Source: Microscillaceae bacterium (GTDB lineage: Bacteria > Bacteroidota > Bacteroidia > Cytophagales > Microscillaceae). Taken from it: DNA of 32,496 nt. Every line of letters starts with the position of its first letter. Position 1 is the first letter of the stretch. Positions 7,903-16,479 of this stretch are shown piece by piece. The notes under the pieces were generated by a model that saw nothing but the letters and a program-made list of their open reading frames with translations, made no database searches and had not been told where the DNA came from. The translations under genes and the position numbers were made by a program. The DNA is taken from NCBI GenBank assembly GCA_003483885.1, contig DMXI01000046.1, positions 1 to 32,496 on the forward strand. The letters run 5' to 3'.

Positions 7903-9387
7903 TCATTTGATGGAAGGATGCTTGATTTTACCGGGTTTACCCTTTACTGGAATAAATTGCAATCGGGGGTAAGCCATCGCAACATCGTCTACATTTTCGC
8001 CTTTGAGAAAGCGTAACGTGGTTTCCAGTGCTTTAGGGTGGGTAAGTATTTGTTCGTGGCCCGCATAGTCTACGATGATGTGGCTGCTATTGGCGAAACC
8101 CCAGCGTACTTCTTCGGCCTGATGAGGTGGGGTATTAAAATCCAGCGTACCACTCATAAACAAGGTGCGTACATTGGTAGACAATGGTGCTCTAAATGAG
8201 GGACCCAAGTCTGGCGCAGGCCAGTTTCTATCCAGGCGAGGATTTACTACATCACCAAACAAACTCGTTTTTTTCTGGGCGCTAATCAGGGCAACACGAT
8301 CAGGTGAAACACCCGAAGCCTTATCCATAGTGATGGACATTCCCTGTACCCCGTAGAACATTCCTGCACGTTTTTGCAAAAACCAACGTAGGAGCGAATA
8401 ATCTCCCTGATTGATGGTATATAATAAGCGAGGGAAAACCGGAATGTCAGAGGCATCTCCAATATCAAATCTTAGCAACATATTCAGCCCAAATGCGCCT
8501 ACTTTTAGCTTCATAGGTTTACGGGTAAGTGGAGAACGAATGGTAACCTCAGCCGGGTTTTTCTCTAACTTTTGAATCACTTGTTTGTACAAAGCCATCA
8601 AATTGGGCACTTCTTTGCGTATGTTAGGATCAGCATCAGAAAGCAAAGCAATTTTTTTGAACTGTACATCCATTGTAGCGGGTAGCTTATAAGTATGATT
8701 GAGTCCTTCTACCCCTACCAATATGGCATTGGCCACGTTCTTGCCAAAATACTTGATATAGGTTTGTCCCAAGTGGGTACCATAACTAAAGCCCATCAAC
8801 GATATTTTAGCGTATCCCAAGGCTTGTCGCAGTTCGTCTACATCTTTGGCGTTTTCTACGCTGGTATATCCTGTTAAATCCACCTTGTTTTTTTTAAAGT
8901 GAGCCAATGCATCTTTAGCTACTTTATTGAAGTGTTCGTCTGCCACCGACATATCAGCCCAAATATTATCAGGAATCGGTTTTTGCCAAATGTACATGAC
9001 ACGATTGCGCCCTGCTCCAGTGCCTCTTTGGTCTAGCAGAATTACATCGCCCAACTCCAAAAACTTAGACCAACGTTCCAAAAAATAAGGATTTTCGGCT
9101 TGCCAGGTACAACTCGAGCCTGGCCCACCTTCTAAATAAATCAAGGGAGCTTTTGCATTGAGATTGGTGCTTTTTAGGCGCACAAATTTCACTTCTATCT
9201 GGGCTGAGTTGGGATTTGCCCTATTTTCTGGAACTTTTAGCGTGCCTACGTCGGCTTTTATTTTTTTGCCAGACTTGGTTTTAAACACTTTTTCTTCCAA
9301 GGTTAATCTCTCTTTGAAGGATTGAGCCTGGGTACTTACCATAAAGAAAAAGGAACTAAGTGCAACTAATAAATATCGTGTGGACAT
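7903..9387 (-). CDS. secreted alpha/beta-hydrolase peptidase, S33 family-like
   Basis: The 494-residue product begins with a signal peptide (about 1-22, ending TQAQ) and is an alpha/beta-hydrolase of the prolyl/tripeptidyl aminopeptidase type. The oxyanion-hole motif GGPG is at 87-90, followed by LLDQRGTG. The nucleophile elbow GFSYGT has Ser201. The acid is probably Asp416 in SGTLDFNTPP, and the catalytic His is His444 in YAGHEQILTHP. All three triad members are therefore present. It should cleave N-terminal residues from peptides in the periplasm or outside the cell, with preference for proline or for tripeptides unknown. It is transcribed away from the LytS kinase gene at 9592, and the 204-base gap between them contains a long inverted repeat. 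Sure of the family, less sure of the substrate. Confidence 0.88.
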   Translation of the reverse strand: MSTRYLLVALSSFFFMVSTQAQSFKERLTLEEKVFKTKSGKKIKADVGTLKVPENRANPNSAQIEVKFVRLKSTNLNAKAPLIYLEGGPGSSCTWQAENPYFLERWSKFLELGDVILLDQRGTGAGRNRVMYIWQKPIPDNIWADMSVADEHFNKVAKDALAHFKKNKVDLTGYTSVENAKDVDELRQALGYAKISLMGFSYGTHLGQTYIKYFGKNVANAILVGVEGLNHTYKLPATMDVQFKKIALLSDADPNIRKEVPNLMALYKQVIQKLEKNPAEVTIRSPLTRKPMKLKVGAFGLNMLLRFDIGDASDIPVFPRLLYTINQGDYSLLRWFLQKRAGMFYGVQGMSITMDKASGVSPDRVALISAQKKTSLFGDVVNPRLDRNWPAPDLGPSFRAPLSTNVRTLFMSGTLDFNTPPHQAEEVRWGFANSSHIIVDYAGHEQILTHPKALETTLRFLKGENVDDVAMAYPRLQFIPVKGKPGKIKHPSIK

Positions 9388-9409
9388 ATCTTTTTTGATT
9401 TTGTTTGCT

Positions 9410-9417
9410 CAAATGTA
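9410..9417 (-). promoter_or_regulatory. Bacteroidota -7 box candidate for the S33 peptidase gene
   Basis: On the minus strand this reads TACATTTG, an exact match to the TAnnTTTG element of Bacteroidota housekeeping promoters, 22 bases before the start codon at 9387. I did not find a clear -33 TTTG element. Confidence 0.4.
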
Positions 9418-9444
9418 TTCATTGATAGGACTGGCTTTTTGAAA

Positions 9445-9553
9445 AGTAGACGAATTAGGCTTTTGGCCAACCATATAAGGGTTGAAAGGGATTGAATAAA
9501 AGTCAGGGGTTAAAATCCAGCATTGGGCAGTAGTAATGGCAAATTCGTCGACT
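9445..9553. repeat. 12-bp imperfect inverted repeat in divergent promoter region
   Basis: Positions 9445-9456 and 9542-9553 are inverted copies matching at 11 of 12 positions (core GACGAATT / AATTCGTC), separated by 85 bases. They flank the centre of the gap between the divergent S33 peptidase and LytS kinase genes, so they may be paired binding sites of a regulator, perhaps the neighbouring LytTR protein. A short insertion element is an alternative. Confidence 0.4.
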
Positions 9554-9591
9554 AACATATTTGGCATTATTTATTTGTGTAACTTTCCCTT

Positions 9592-10680
9592 ATGGCAAAG
9601 AATCAATTTATCCAAGGTGAAGAAAATGCTTTCTGGAACTTCGCTGTGCAAAACCGATGGCTTACCCACGTTTTGTTCTGGCTTTTTGTATGGTTAATCG
9701 CACCCATCACCTCGGCCGATAGCATCAAAGATATCAAGGAGGCATTTCTGTTTCGGGGGGTTGCTATGCCTATGAAAATCATTCCCACTTATTTTTTGGT
9801 GTATTACCTCAATCCCTATTTTTTGCATCGGAAAAAATACCTGCAATATGCGATTTACTTCCTCTTGAGTTCTTGGATATTCGCAATTATTTACCGTTTC
9901 AACAATGTCCACATTGCAGAAACCCTGGCTGGACTTCCTCACCCCAAGGAGTCTTTGTGGCAAATGATTCAGGAAGCCCACTTTACGATTCCAAGCTATC
10001 TTCCCCGAGTGTACCTGTTTACGATCTTGTTTTTGTTTCTAAAAAACTACAAGAGCAATGAACTTAAAAAATACCAAATCATTACCCTGGAAAGGGAGAA
10101 AGCCAAAGCAGAGCTCAATTTCCTGAAAGCCCAGATTCACCCTCATTTTTTGTTCAATACTCTGAATAACTTGTATGCTCTTACTTTGGACAAATCAGAC
10201 GATGCTCCCGAGGTAGTAGCTAAGCTGGCCGATATACTGGATTATATGCTCTACCAATGTGCTGAGCCTCAAGTGAGAATTCATAAAGAAATAGAACTGA
10301 TAAATAACTATATTGACCTGGAAAAACTACGCTATGGGCCTCGGTTACAACTTGAGTTTACCCATTCATTGGACCAATCCAAAGCACAGATTGCACCTTT
10401 GATCTTAATTTCTATTGTAGAAAATGCTTTTAAACATGGGGCTAGTACTGCGATGCAAAACGTGGTGATTCAAATTTCACTGGAAGTCGCAGAAGATCAA
10501 CTACACTTTAGAGTTTTTAATACCAAAAGTGATACTTCTCCTGATCGGGCAGGGTACAAAAAAGGCATTGGGGTAAAAAACATCCAACGTCAACTAGAAC
10601 TGGTTTATCCAGATCGCTACCAATGGGAAGTAACCGAAGAACCAAATTCGTATGAAGTCAACTTTCGTTTGAACTTATAA
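9592..10680 (+). CDS. LytS-type membrane sensor histidine kinase
   Basis: This 362-residue kinase has four hydrophobic segments in its N-terminal half (about 24-40, 58-73, 84-102, 138-151) and little extracytoplasmic sequence, so it probably senses a membrane-related or small hydrophobic signal. A short helix leads into the His_kinase domain of the LytS/YehU group: AQIHPHFLFNTLNNLY places the phospho-acceptor at His185. The ATP-binding part shows the N-box VENAFKHG (Asn277) and a glycine-rich segment KKGIGVKNIQRQL (about 322-334). The regulator gene starts 6 bases after its stop, so the two form an operon and a cognate pair. The signal is unknown. Confidence 0.93.
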   Translation: MAKNQFIQGEENAFWNFAVQNRWLTHVLFWLFVWLIAPITSADSIKDIKEAFLFRGVAMPMKIIPTYFLVYYLNPYFLHRKKYLQYAIYFLLSSWIFAIIYRFNNVHIAETLAGLPHPKESLWQMIQEAHFTIPSYLPRVYLFTILFLFLKNYKSNELKKYQIITLEREKAKAELNFLKAQIHPHFLFNTLNNLYALTLDKSDDAPEVVAKLADILDYMLYQCAEPQVRIHKEIELINNYIDLEKLRYGPRLQLEFTHSLDQSKAQIAPLILISIVENAFKHGASTAMQNVVIQISLEVAEDQLHFRVFNTKSDTSPDRAGYKKGIGVKNIQRQLELVYPDRYQWEVTEEPNSYEVNFRLNL

Positions 10681-10686
10681 ATACCT

Positions 10687-11421
10687 ATGAAAAAAACAGT
10701 CCGTTGTATGGTGGTAGACGATGAGCCGCTGGCCATTGGTTTGTTGGAAAAGCATATCCAACAGTTTTCTCAGTTGGATTTGGTGGCAAGTTGTTGGAAC
10801 GCAGTTCAGGCGTTGGAAATACTCAACCAGGAAAAGATAGACCTATTGTTTTTAGACATTCAAATGCCAGGACTAACCGGGCTTGAGTTTGCCCAATCTT
10901 TGCAAAATCCTCCTGAAATTATATTTACTACTGCTTATCGCGACTATGCAGTGGAGAGCTACGAACTCAATGTGATAGATTATCTCATAAAACCGATTAC
11001 ATTCAATCGTTTCTTCAAGGCAGTTAATAAATATTTTGATAAAATCGCTCCACAGCCCTCGGTTAGCCCTTCAGTGGCTCCACCCGTCAATACACCTACC
11101 ACTTCAAGCGAGGAAAATTCTTTTATTTATGTCAATACCAACCGTAAGTATACCAAGGTGCTGTTTGAGGAAGTATTGTATATAGAGAGTCTCAAAGATT
11201 ACATACAGATTCATACTGAAAGAGAACCTGTCATGACCAAGGAAAAAATTAGTGAGTTTACCAGCCAACTACCTTCCTATTTTTTGCGTATTCATCGCTC
11301 CTACATTGTCAATACCAAAAAAATTACCGCTTTTACCCAGCACGATGTAGAAATCAATCAACTGGAAATTCCCATTGGCATTTCTTACAAACAAGAAGTG
11401 CTCAATTATCTAAAAAAATAG
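10687..11421 (+). CDS. LytTR-family response regulator
   Basis: The 244-residue regulator pairs with the kinase directly upstream. The receiver domain (about 4-120) has the acidic pair Asp11/Asp12 in VVDDEP, the phospho-acceptor Asp57 in LFLDIQMPG, Thr81/Thr82 in FTTAYRD and Lys102 in YLIKPIT. A Pro/Ser/Thr-rich linker (about 121-141) joins the LytTR DNA-binding domain (about 143-244), with FIYVNTNRKYTKV, LYIESLKDYIQIHT and FLRIHRSYIVN. LytTR domains bind pairs of imperfect 9-bp direct repeats; its targets are unknown, with the divergent S33 peptidase promoter a reasonable first candidate. Confidence 0.94.
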   Translation: MKKTVRCMVVDDEPLAIGLLEKHIQQFSQLDLVASCWNAVQALEILNQEKIDLLFLDIQMPGLTGLEFAQSLQNPPEIIFTTAYRDYAVESYELNVIDYLIKPITFNRFFKAVNKYFDKIAPQPSVSPSVAPPVNTPTTSSEENSFIYVNTNRKYTKVLFEEVLYIESLKDYIQIHTEREPVMTKEKISEFTSQLPSYFLRIHRSYIVNTKKITAFTQHDVEINQLEIPIGISYKQEVLNYLKK

Positions 11422-11501
11422 CTCGGTAATCATACTATTAAATATTTTTCGTTTGTGGAAACGCAAACGAAGGCGATTGCGCCGCATGTTCGGTAATAAA
11501 A

Positions 11502-11556
11502 AAGCTTTTGACCCTTGGTTACTGGTATAAAACCAATCATCAAGAATCAAAAGCTT
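11502..11556. terminator. convergent-gene hairpin between LytTR and M1 peptidase genes
   Basis: A perfect 10-bp stem pairs 11502-11511 with 11547-11556, and inside it 11515-11520 can pair with 11531-11536. Just upstream are two smaller hairpins: 11450-11455 with 11464-11469, and GGCG/CGCC at 11472-11475 with 11480-11483. The placement between two converging genes suggests termination in both directions. The stem has a long loop and no strong T-run, so it would be imperfect as an intrinsic terminator. Confidence 0.45.
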
Positions 11557-11580
11557 CACTATATCAGAAAACCTTTTACT

Positions 11581-13719
11581 TTATTCTTTCTTTTTCTTAC
11601 CAGAAATCTTCACACCAAATTGCTTAAGTTCTCCTTTGACACTTCCACCTTCAAACTTAAAAACCATTTGCTCGTCCAGGCTGCGATAAGAGCCATCTTT
11701 GTGTGGCATCAGATAAGAGGAAGTGTTGGCCGCAGGCACATCCATAAAGATCAAGCCGTTTTTGTTGATTACACTCATAGTAAAACCATATCTGGCAATT
11801 GCATAGTCTCCAAAAATGCTTTTATCAATTTTCATGGCCTTAAGTTGGTCTATCAAGCTAGGGTAAAAGTTGTCCATGATATCACCATCTACTACATTGG
11901 AATTTACGCTCAACTTGGCTACTTGTTTGGCATTGGGAATCTTGATTTTTTTATCCCCAGGTGTTTTCCAAATAGACGCCGATTGATATATCTTTTCAGT
12001 CTTACCGTCTTTGTAAGTCACATTTACCTGCACAGGTACTGGGCGATTGCCTTTGTTAAAAATAGTCAGTTGACTGCCCTTCATTGACTTAATCGCTACA
12101 TCTACATTACCCTGTCGGAAAAACCAAGGGGTCCACAACCAGCCCAGGTCTTGCTTGCTCACATCTTCAAAAGTATAGAAAAAGTCATAAGGGGTGGGTG
12201 ATTTTTTGGCCCAGCGACGAATGTATTCTCTAAACGCTTTCAAAAACATTTTGTCGCCTAAGTGGTGGTGTAAAATAGAGTATATAAATGCAGGCAATGG
12301 GTAAGAAGCATATCCGTAGTTGCTACCATCCATAAACTGGGTAGAAGTAATCAAAGGTAAATCTACAAAACTACCTACCGTTCCCTGAACGCTGGATTTA
12401 TACTTGCCAAAAAACGGCCCGTTGTCTTTTTCTTTGCGCATAAATCGGTTCATGACCACCGTGGTAATGTAGTCGGCCCAGCCTTCGTCCATCCAGGCAA
12501 AACGACGCTCATTGATTCGCACATACATAGGAAAATACGTGTGGTGCATTTCATGCGTAGCCAACCCAGTCCCTTGGTCTTGGTTGTAAGCCATCATTGG
12601 AAACTCCATTCCACCTCCACGCAAACCTATAAAAGATGTAAAGCGAGGATATGGGTACGGAATACCTGGTACATCTTCCGAGAAGTGTTTCATAATTTTT
12701 TGTTGCACTTCGGTATACTTTGCGTAGTTTTTGGCCTTTTCTTTAGGGAAAGCCGAGCTCACCAACACTTGACGATTGTCTACTTTTTGCACAGCAGCTG
12801 TCCAGGCATAATGATCGCTGAGCGCAAACGCAAAGTCAGATACTTCTTGAGCTTTGAACTGCCAGGAGCCTGCCTTATGCTCAAACTTATCTAAGTCTTC
12901 AGGCTTGATGATGTCTACCGTCTTGCTTGATTTTAAAGCCTCATTGTACTGTTTCAAAGTTTTATCAGTAAAAACTTTGTCAGGATTTTGTAAAACTCCT
13001 GTAGCCCATACTGTGTAGTTTTTGGGCGCATCGATGGTTACATCAAAATTGGCCAACCCGTTGTAAAACTCCGTTCTCAAAGAATAATTTTCGGTATCCC
13101 AACCAAATACATCGTCGTATACCGCAATTTGAGGATACCAATACGCTACAAAAAACGAGGTTTTATCAGCCGCACCAGTACGACGATTGGTCAAGGGTAT
13201 ATATTGTTCCCAAGCAGTTTTCATCGTTACCTTTTCACCACTTTTGAGTGGTTTTTTCAAACGAATGTACAAGTTGGTTCCACTACGGTTTACCTGACGG
13301 CTTTTTAAATTAACAGCTTCACCATTGATGCTTAATTCTTTGAGTTTTACCCCTTCATCACTGATGTCATCAGGTCTTACTCTCGAAGCTCGGGGGTTGG
13401 CTTTGCGAAATACATCAAAATACAAACGTACCACAATGGTGTTGAGGTCTTTGGGACTCTTGTTATAGTAAGTTACCGTTTCGGAACCATCTAACAAACG
13501 CGTACCTGGCACTACTTTTACTTTGATTTGGTAGTCAGCCGTATTTTGCCAATACTTAGGACCAGGCTTGCCATCCATAGATCGGGTACCGCTTTTATAG
13601 GCGTTTTTGATCTCACTTGGAACAAAAAACCTTTTTTCCTGAGCGTTGGCCATTGAAAAAAAGCCTGCCATCAAAAGGCAGGCTAACAATGCTTTTACAA
13701 GTGTTTTATTTTTCTGCAT
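11581..13719 (-). CDS. secreted M1-family zinc metallopeptidase
   Basis: From the ATG at 13719 the product has 712 residues and begins with a clear signal peptide (about 1-26, ending MANAQ). An upstream in-frame start at 13743 would add 8 residues ahead of the signal and is less likely. The gluzincin motif is HEMHH (His389, Glu390, His393), with the third zinc ligand Glu412 in MDEGWADY exactly 18 residues further on. A GGGMEF segment (368-373) stands where M1 enzymes have the GAMEN exopeptidase motif, two positions changed, so N-terminal specificity may differ. An N-terminal beta-rich region (about 55-240) resembles M1 domain 1. It should cleave peptides in the periplasm or at the surface. 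It follows pyrC by 88 bases on the same strand. Confidence 0.9.
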   Translation of the reverse strand: MQKNKTLVKALLACLLMAGFFSMANAQEKRFFVPSEIKNAYKSGTRSMDGKPGPKYWQNTADYQIKVKVVPGTRLLDGSETVTYYNKSPKDLNTIVVRLYFDVFRKANPRASRVRPDDISDEGVKLKELSINGEAVNLKSRQVNRSGTNLYIRLKKPLKSGEKVTMKTAWEQYIPLTNRRTGAADKTSFFVAYWYPQIAVYDDVFGWDTENYSLRTEFYNGLANFDVTIDAPKNYTVWATGVLQNPDKVFTDKTLKQYNEALKSSKTVDIIKPEDLDKFEHKAGSWQFKAQEVSDFAFALSDHYAWTAAVQKVDNRQVLVSSAFPKEKAKNYAKYTEVQQKIMKHFSEDVPGIPYPYPRFTSFIGLRGGGMEFPMMAYNQDQGTGLATHEMHHTYFPMYVRINERRFAWMDEGWADYITTVVMNRFMRKEKDNGPFFGKYKSSVQGTVGSFVDLPLITSTQFMDGSNYGYASYPLPAFIYSILHHHLGDKMFLKAFREYIRRWAKKSPTPYDFFYTFEDVSKQDLGWLWTPWFFRQGNVDVAIKSMKGSQLTIFNKGNRPVPVQVNVTYKDGKTEKIYQSASIWKTPGDKKIKIPNAKQVAKLSVNSNVVDGDIMDNFYPSLIDQLKAMKIDKSIFGDYAIARYGFTMSVINKNGLIFMDVPAANTSSYLMPHKDGSYRSLDEQMVFKFEGGSVKGELKQFGVKISGKKKKE

Positions 13720-13755
13720 AAATACAATTCGGTTGTGTAACATTAATAAGTAACA

Positions 13756-13794
13756 TCTTATATCATAAGAGATGCATAACTCATCCAGTGAGTT
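13756..13794. other. two short hairpins between pyrC and the M1 peptidase gene
   Basis: Positions 13756-13761 pair with 13765-13770, and 13778-13783 pair with 13789-13794, each as 6-bp perfect stems. They lie between the pyrC stop and the M1 start on the minus strand. They lack T-runs, so they could be a weak attenuator or operator, or chance. Confidence 0.2.
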
Positions 13795-13807
13795 GCACCT
13801 CTATCCA

Positions 13808-15148
13808 CTAATCTCGATCAAATAAGATTCTTTCTCCTTTTTTAGATTCGTCGAATACCCCTTCGGCATAAGCAAGGTGCCCCGAAACAATGGTATGGGT
13901 AACTTCAGAATGAAAAGTTTGTCCATCTAGTGGTGACCAGCCAGCCTTATAAACAATATCTTCTTTTTTTACAGTGGTGGTTTTATTAAGGTCTACCAGC
14001 ACCAAATCGGCCCAATAGCCCTCGCGGATATAGCCACGTTTTTCGATCTCGAAACAAATGGCTGGAGCATGAGACATTTTTTCTACCACTTTTTCCAAAG
14101 AAATTCGCCCCTGGCTCACCGCTTCCAACATCATTTGTAATGAAAACTGCACTAAAGGCAACCCAGCGGGCGCTTTCCAGTAATTATTTTGCTTTTCTTC
14201 CCAAGTATGTGGCGCATGGTCGGTAGCGATAATATCGAGGCGATCGTCTAGCAATGCTGGCCATAAAGCTTCTCGGTGGCGTGCTTCTTTAATAGCTGGA
14301 TTACATTTCATCTGAGAACCTAAGGCCTCGTATTGGCTGGCCTCAAACCATAGGTGGTGCACACACACTTCCGAGGTAATTCGTTTTTCAGCCAAAGGAA
14401 TATCGTTGCGAAACAACTCGGTTTCTTCGCCAGTAGAAATATGTAAAATGTGCAAACGAGTGTTGTGTTTTTTGGCCAGTTCAATCGCCAAACTACTCGA
14501 TTTGTAGCAAGCCTCTACGTTTCTAATCTCTGGGTGAGCGCTCATTGGAACATCATCGCCGTATTTTTCGCGGTATACCTCAGAGTTGGCCCGAATGGTG
14601 GCTTCGTCTTCGCAATGGGTAGCAATCAACATACTGGATTGACTAAATATTTTCTCCAATACTGCCCGATTGTCTACCAACATGTTACCAGTAGAAGAGC
14701 CCATGAAAATCTTCACGCCACAAACTCTTTTAGGATCGGTTTTAAGTACCTCCTCAATATTGTCGTTTGAGGCTCCCATAAAAAACGAATAGTTTGCTAA
14801 AGCCACTTCCGAAGCACGTTGGTATTTTTGCTCCAGCAACTCTTGAGTCAACGTATTAGGCACAGTGTTGGGCATTTCCATAAAAGTGGTAGTCCCTCCT
14901 TTTACCGCAGCTTTGGCTTCATGGTATAGGTCCGCTTTGTGGGTAAGCCCAGGTTCGCGAAAGTGTACCTGGTCGTCGATTACCCCAGGAATGAGGTATT
15001 TGCCTTGGGCATCTATTACAATGTCTGCTGAGAGATTTGATAAATCATCTCCCAGTTTCTCGATAAGCCCATCTTTGATGAATACATCATTGGTTTTGGT
15101 TTCGCCTTCGTTTACTACTTGGGCGTTGGTGATTAATATTGTTTTCAA
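13808..15148 (-). CDS. pyrC: dihydroorotase
   Basis: This 446-residue cytoplasmic enzyme interconverts N-carbamoyl-aspartate and dihydroorotate, step three of pyrimidine synthesis. Metal and substrate motifs are DDQVHFREPGLTH (His62, Arg64), the carboxylated Lys146 in GVKIFMGSS, His178 in ATHCED, His236 in LHILHIS and Asp310 in IATDHAPH. The first His of the usual HxH pair is Gln60; from memory the Porphyromonas enzyme has the same DQVHFREPG string, so I treat this as a lineage trait and not as inactivation. The start codon is TTG: no ATG occurs between it and an in-frame stop eight codons upstream, and MKTILITNA aligns with the usual N-terminus. The neighbours are not pyrimidine genes. Confidence 0.94.
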   Translation of the reverse strand: MKTILITNAQVVNEGETKTNDVFIKDGLIEKLGDDLSNLSADIVIDAQGKYLIPGVIDDQVHFREPGLTHKADLYHEAKAAVKGGTTTFMEMPNTVPNTLTQELLEQKYQRASEVALANYSFFMGASNDNIEEVLKTDPKRVCGVKIFMGSSTGNMLVDNRAVLEKIFSQSSMLIATHCEDEATIRANSEVYREKYGDDVPMSAHPEIRNVEACYKSSSLAIELAKKHNTRLHILHISTGEETELFRNDIPLAEKRITSEVCVHHLWFEASQYEALGSQMKCNPAIKEARHREALWPALLDDRLDIIATDHAPHTWEEKQNNYWKAPAGLPLVQFSLQMMLEAVSQGRISLEKVVEKMSHAPAICFEIEKRGYIREGYWADLVLVDLNKTTTVKKEDIVYKAGWSPLDGQTFHSEVTHTIVSGHLAYAEGVFDESKKGERILFDRD

Positions 15149-15578
15149 TATATCTTGGTTTTGGTCGGTAATGTTATCTTTTAAAACTCACCTTGGCTTT
15201 TAATGATGGACTGTAAACTGCCCACTTTGCTCTCTAAACAAAAGCAAGCCCCTTATAAGACAGGTTTTAGCCCATATTCAAAAGTCGAGACAAGTTCCTA
15301 GAAAGTCCTTCTAATATTTACAAGGTAGCGACTTTTCAAAAGGAAAGTTAGAATGAAAACCATTAAAGCACAATATTTAATCGGCTTTATAGTTAGCCAA
15401 AGTTTCTTATTGCTAAAAGAACAATTTGTAGTCACGTATTTCCATTCCAAATTACCACATAATCTTGATAAATTGCTGCGGTCATCCATCCATTTTTTCT
15501 TATATTGTCTTACCAAATTTTTAGAAATGACACCAAATTCTCCTTCAGCCAATCATCTATTTACCAAGAAGTTTGATT
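15149..15578. other. 430-base gap between divergent pyrC and TPR array
   Basis: This gap should hold the divergent promoters of pyrC and the first TPR gene. I found no exact TAnnTTTG box, strong hairpin or gene. Open frames on both strands here (for example a plus-strand frame running from 15353 into the TPR gene) have no family signature and overlap the well-supported TPR start. Confidence 0.4.
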
Positions 15579-16379
15579 ATGTCGCAGGTTACTTATCATC
15601 AAGATCTAAAGGCACTGCTCAAATACGTTCAAATACTTCCGGATCATTTGAATGTGCTACAGGAAATTGCCCATTGCTATGCCAATATTAACAAATACTA
15701 TAAGGCTATTCCCTATTACCAAAAAATAGAGACACTGGCTCCTCACAACACCGAAAATATATTGCTGTTGGCCAACGCCCATTATCAGGTCAATCAATTT
15801 CACATAGCTTTGGCCTATTTTCAAAAGGTGGAAGCCAAACAAAGCCTTTCCCCCGAACATTTGTCTTATGTTGGGTATTGTCATCAGACTTTGAATGACT
15901 ATACCCAGGCAGTGCAATATCATTTAAAAGCTTATAAACAAAGGCCTCAAAACCTCTGGAATTTGGGGCACATTGGGTATTGTTTTCAGGCACTGGAAGA
16001 CTTCGATAAGGCGATGGAGTACTACAAAATAGCCGAAAAAATAAATCCCAGAGAAGATGTCATTTTAATGAACATTGGCTGGATTCTACTGGTAAAGGGG
16101 GAGTTCAAAGAAGCAGAAAAATACCTCAATAAAGCCTATTCGCTAGACAATTATGATGCTTATACGCTTATGAATCTGGGGCATGTACAGCTTATTAAGG
16201 GTGAAAACTCCCGGGCTTTTGATTTCTACCGCCGTAGTATTTTAGAGTTTCCCACCAATGATGAGTTTAAAAAATTATTTGAGGAAGATCAACGCCACTT
16301 AAGCATTTACAATATTAGTCTTAAAACATTTAGATTTATCAAAGAAGAAATGCTTGCCTACGCTCAAAAAGCCCGCTAA
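15579..16379 (+). CDS. TPR-only protein, array copy 1 (six repeats)
   Basis: The start is set at the ATG at 15579, giving MSQVTYHQDL, which aligns with the N-termini of the next three genes; a TTG two codons upstream is less likely. The 266-residue product has no signal peptide, so it is probably cytoplasmic. After an N-terminal cap (about 1-22) come six contiguous 34-residue TPRs without insertions, including LWNLGHIGYCFQALEDFDKA, and then a C-terminal helical tail. The other three copies have seven repeats, so this one has lost or never gained one. The hallmark Trp (position 2) and Cys (position 10 of the repeat) are kept only in the middle repeats. TPR solenoids bind other proteins; the partner is unknown. 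Confidence 0.85.
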   Translation: MSQVTYHQDLKALLKYVQILPDHLNVLQEIAHCYANINKYYKAIPYYQKIETLAPHNTENILLLANAHYQVNQFHIALAYFQKVEAKQSLSPEHLSYVGYCHQTLNDYTQAVQYHLKAYKQRPQNLWNLGHIGYCFQALEDFDKAMEYYKIAEKINPREDVILMNIGWILLVKGEFKEAEKYLNKAYSLDNYDAYTLMNLGHVQLIKGENSRAFDFYRRSILEFPTNDEFKKLFEEDQRHLSIYNISLKTFRFIKEEMLAYAQKAR

Positions 16380-16479
16380 AAGGGAAGTGCATTTTCTTTC
16401 TAAACAACCAGGGATTAATTATATTTACTATCATCCAAGTATTCTTGGAGGTTTTACCGCATAAGCTTCATTCACAATA

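Noticed and set aside
11450..11483. small RNA gene from the stacked hairpins between LytTR and M1 genes
   Set aside because: The hairpins are short and partly overlapping and no promoter is visible; terminator structure is simpler.
11515..12087. 190-codon plus-strand frame at the end of the M1 peptidase gene
   Set aside because: It is antisense to a conserved coding region, with no signal or motif of its own.
13808..15148. pyrC as an inactive pseudogene because His is replaced by Gln in HxH
   Set aside because: All other metal and substrate residues are kept and I recall the DQVHFREPG string from active Bacteroidota enzymes, so a lineage trait is more likely.
14865..15203. 112-codon plus-strand frame antisense to pyrC
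   Set aside because: It covers the conserved catalytic region of pyrC on the other strand and shows no family pattern.
15353..15691. 112-codon plus-strand open frame across the pyrC-TPR gap
   Set aside because: It runs into the well-supported TPR start, has no family signature, and a minus-strand frame covers the same bases.
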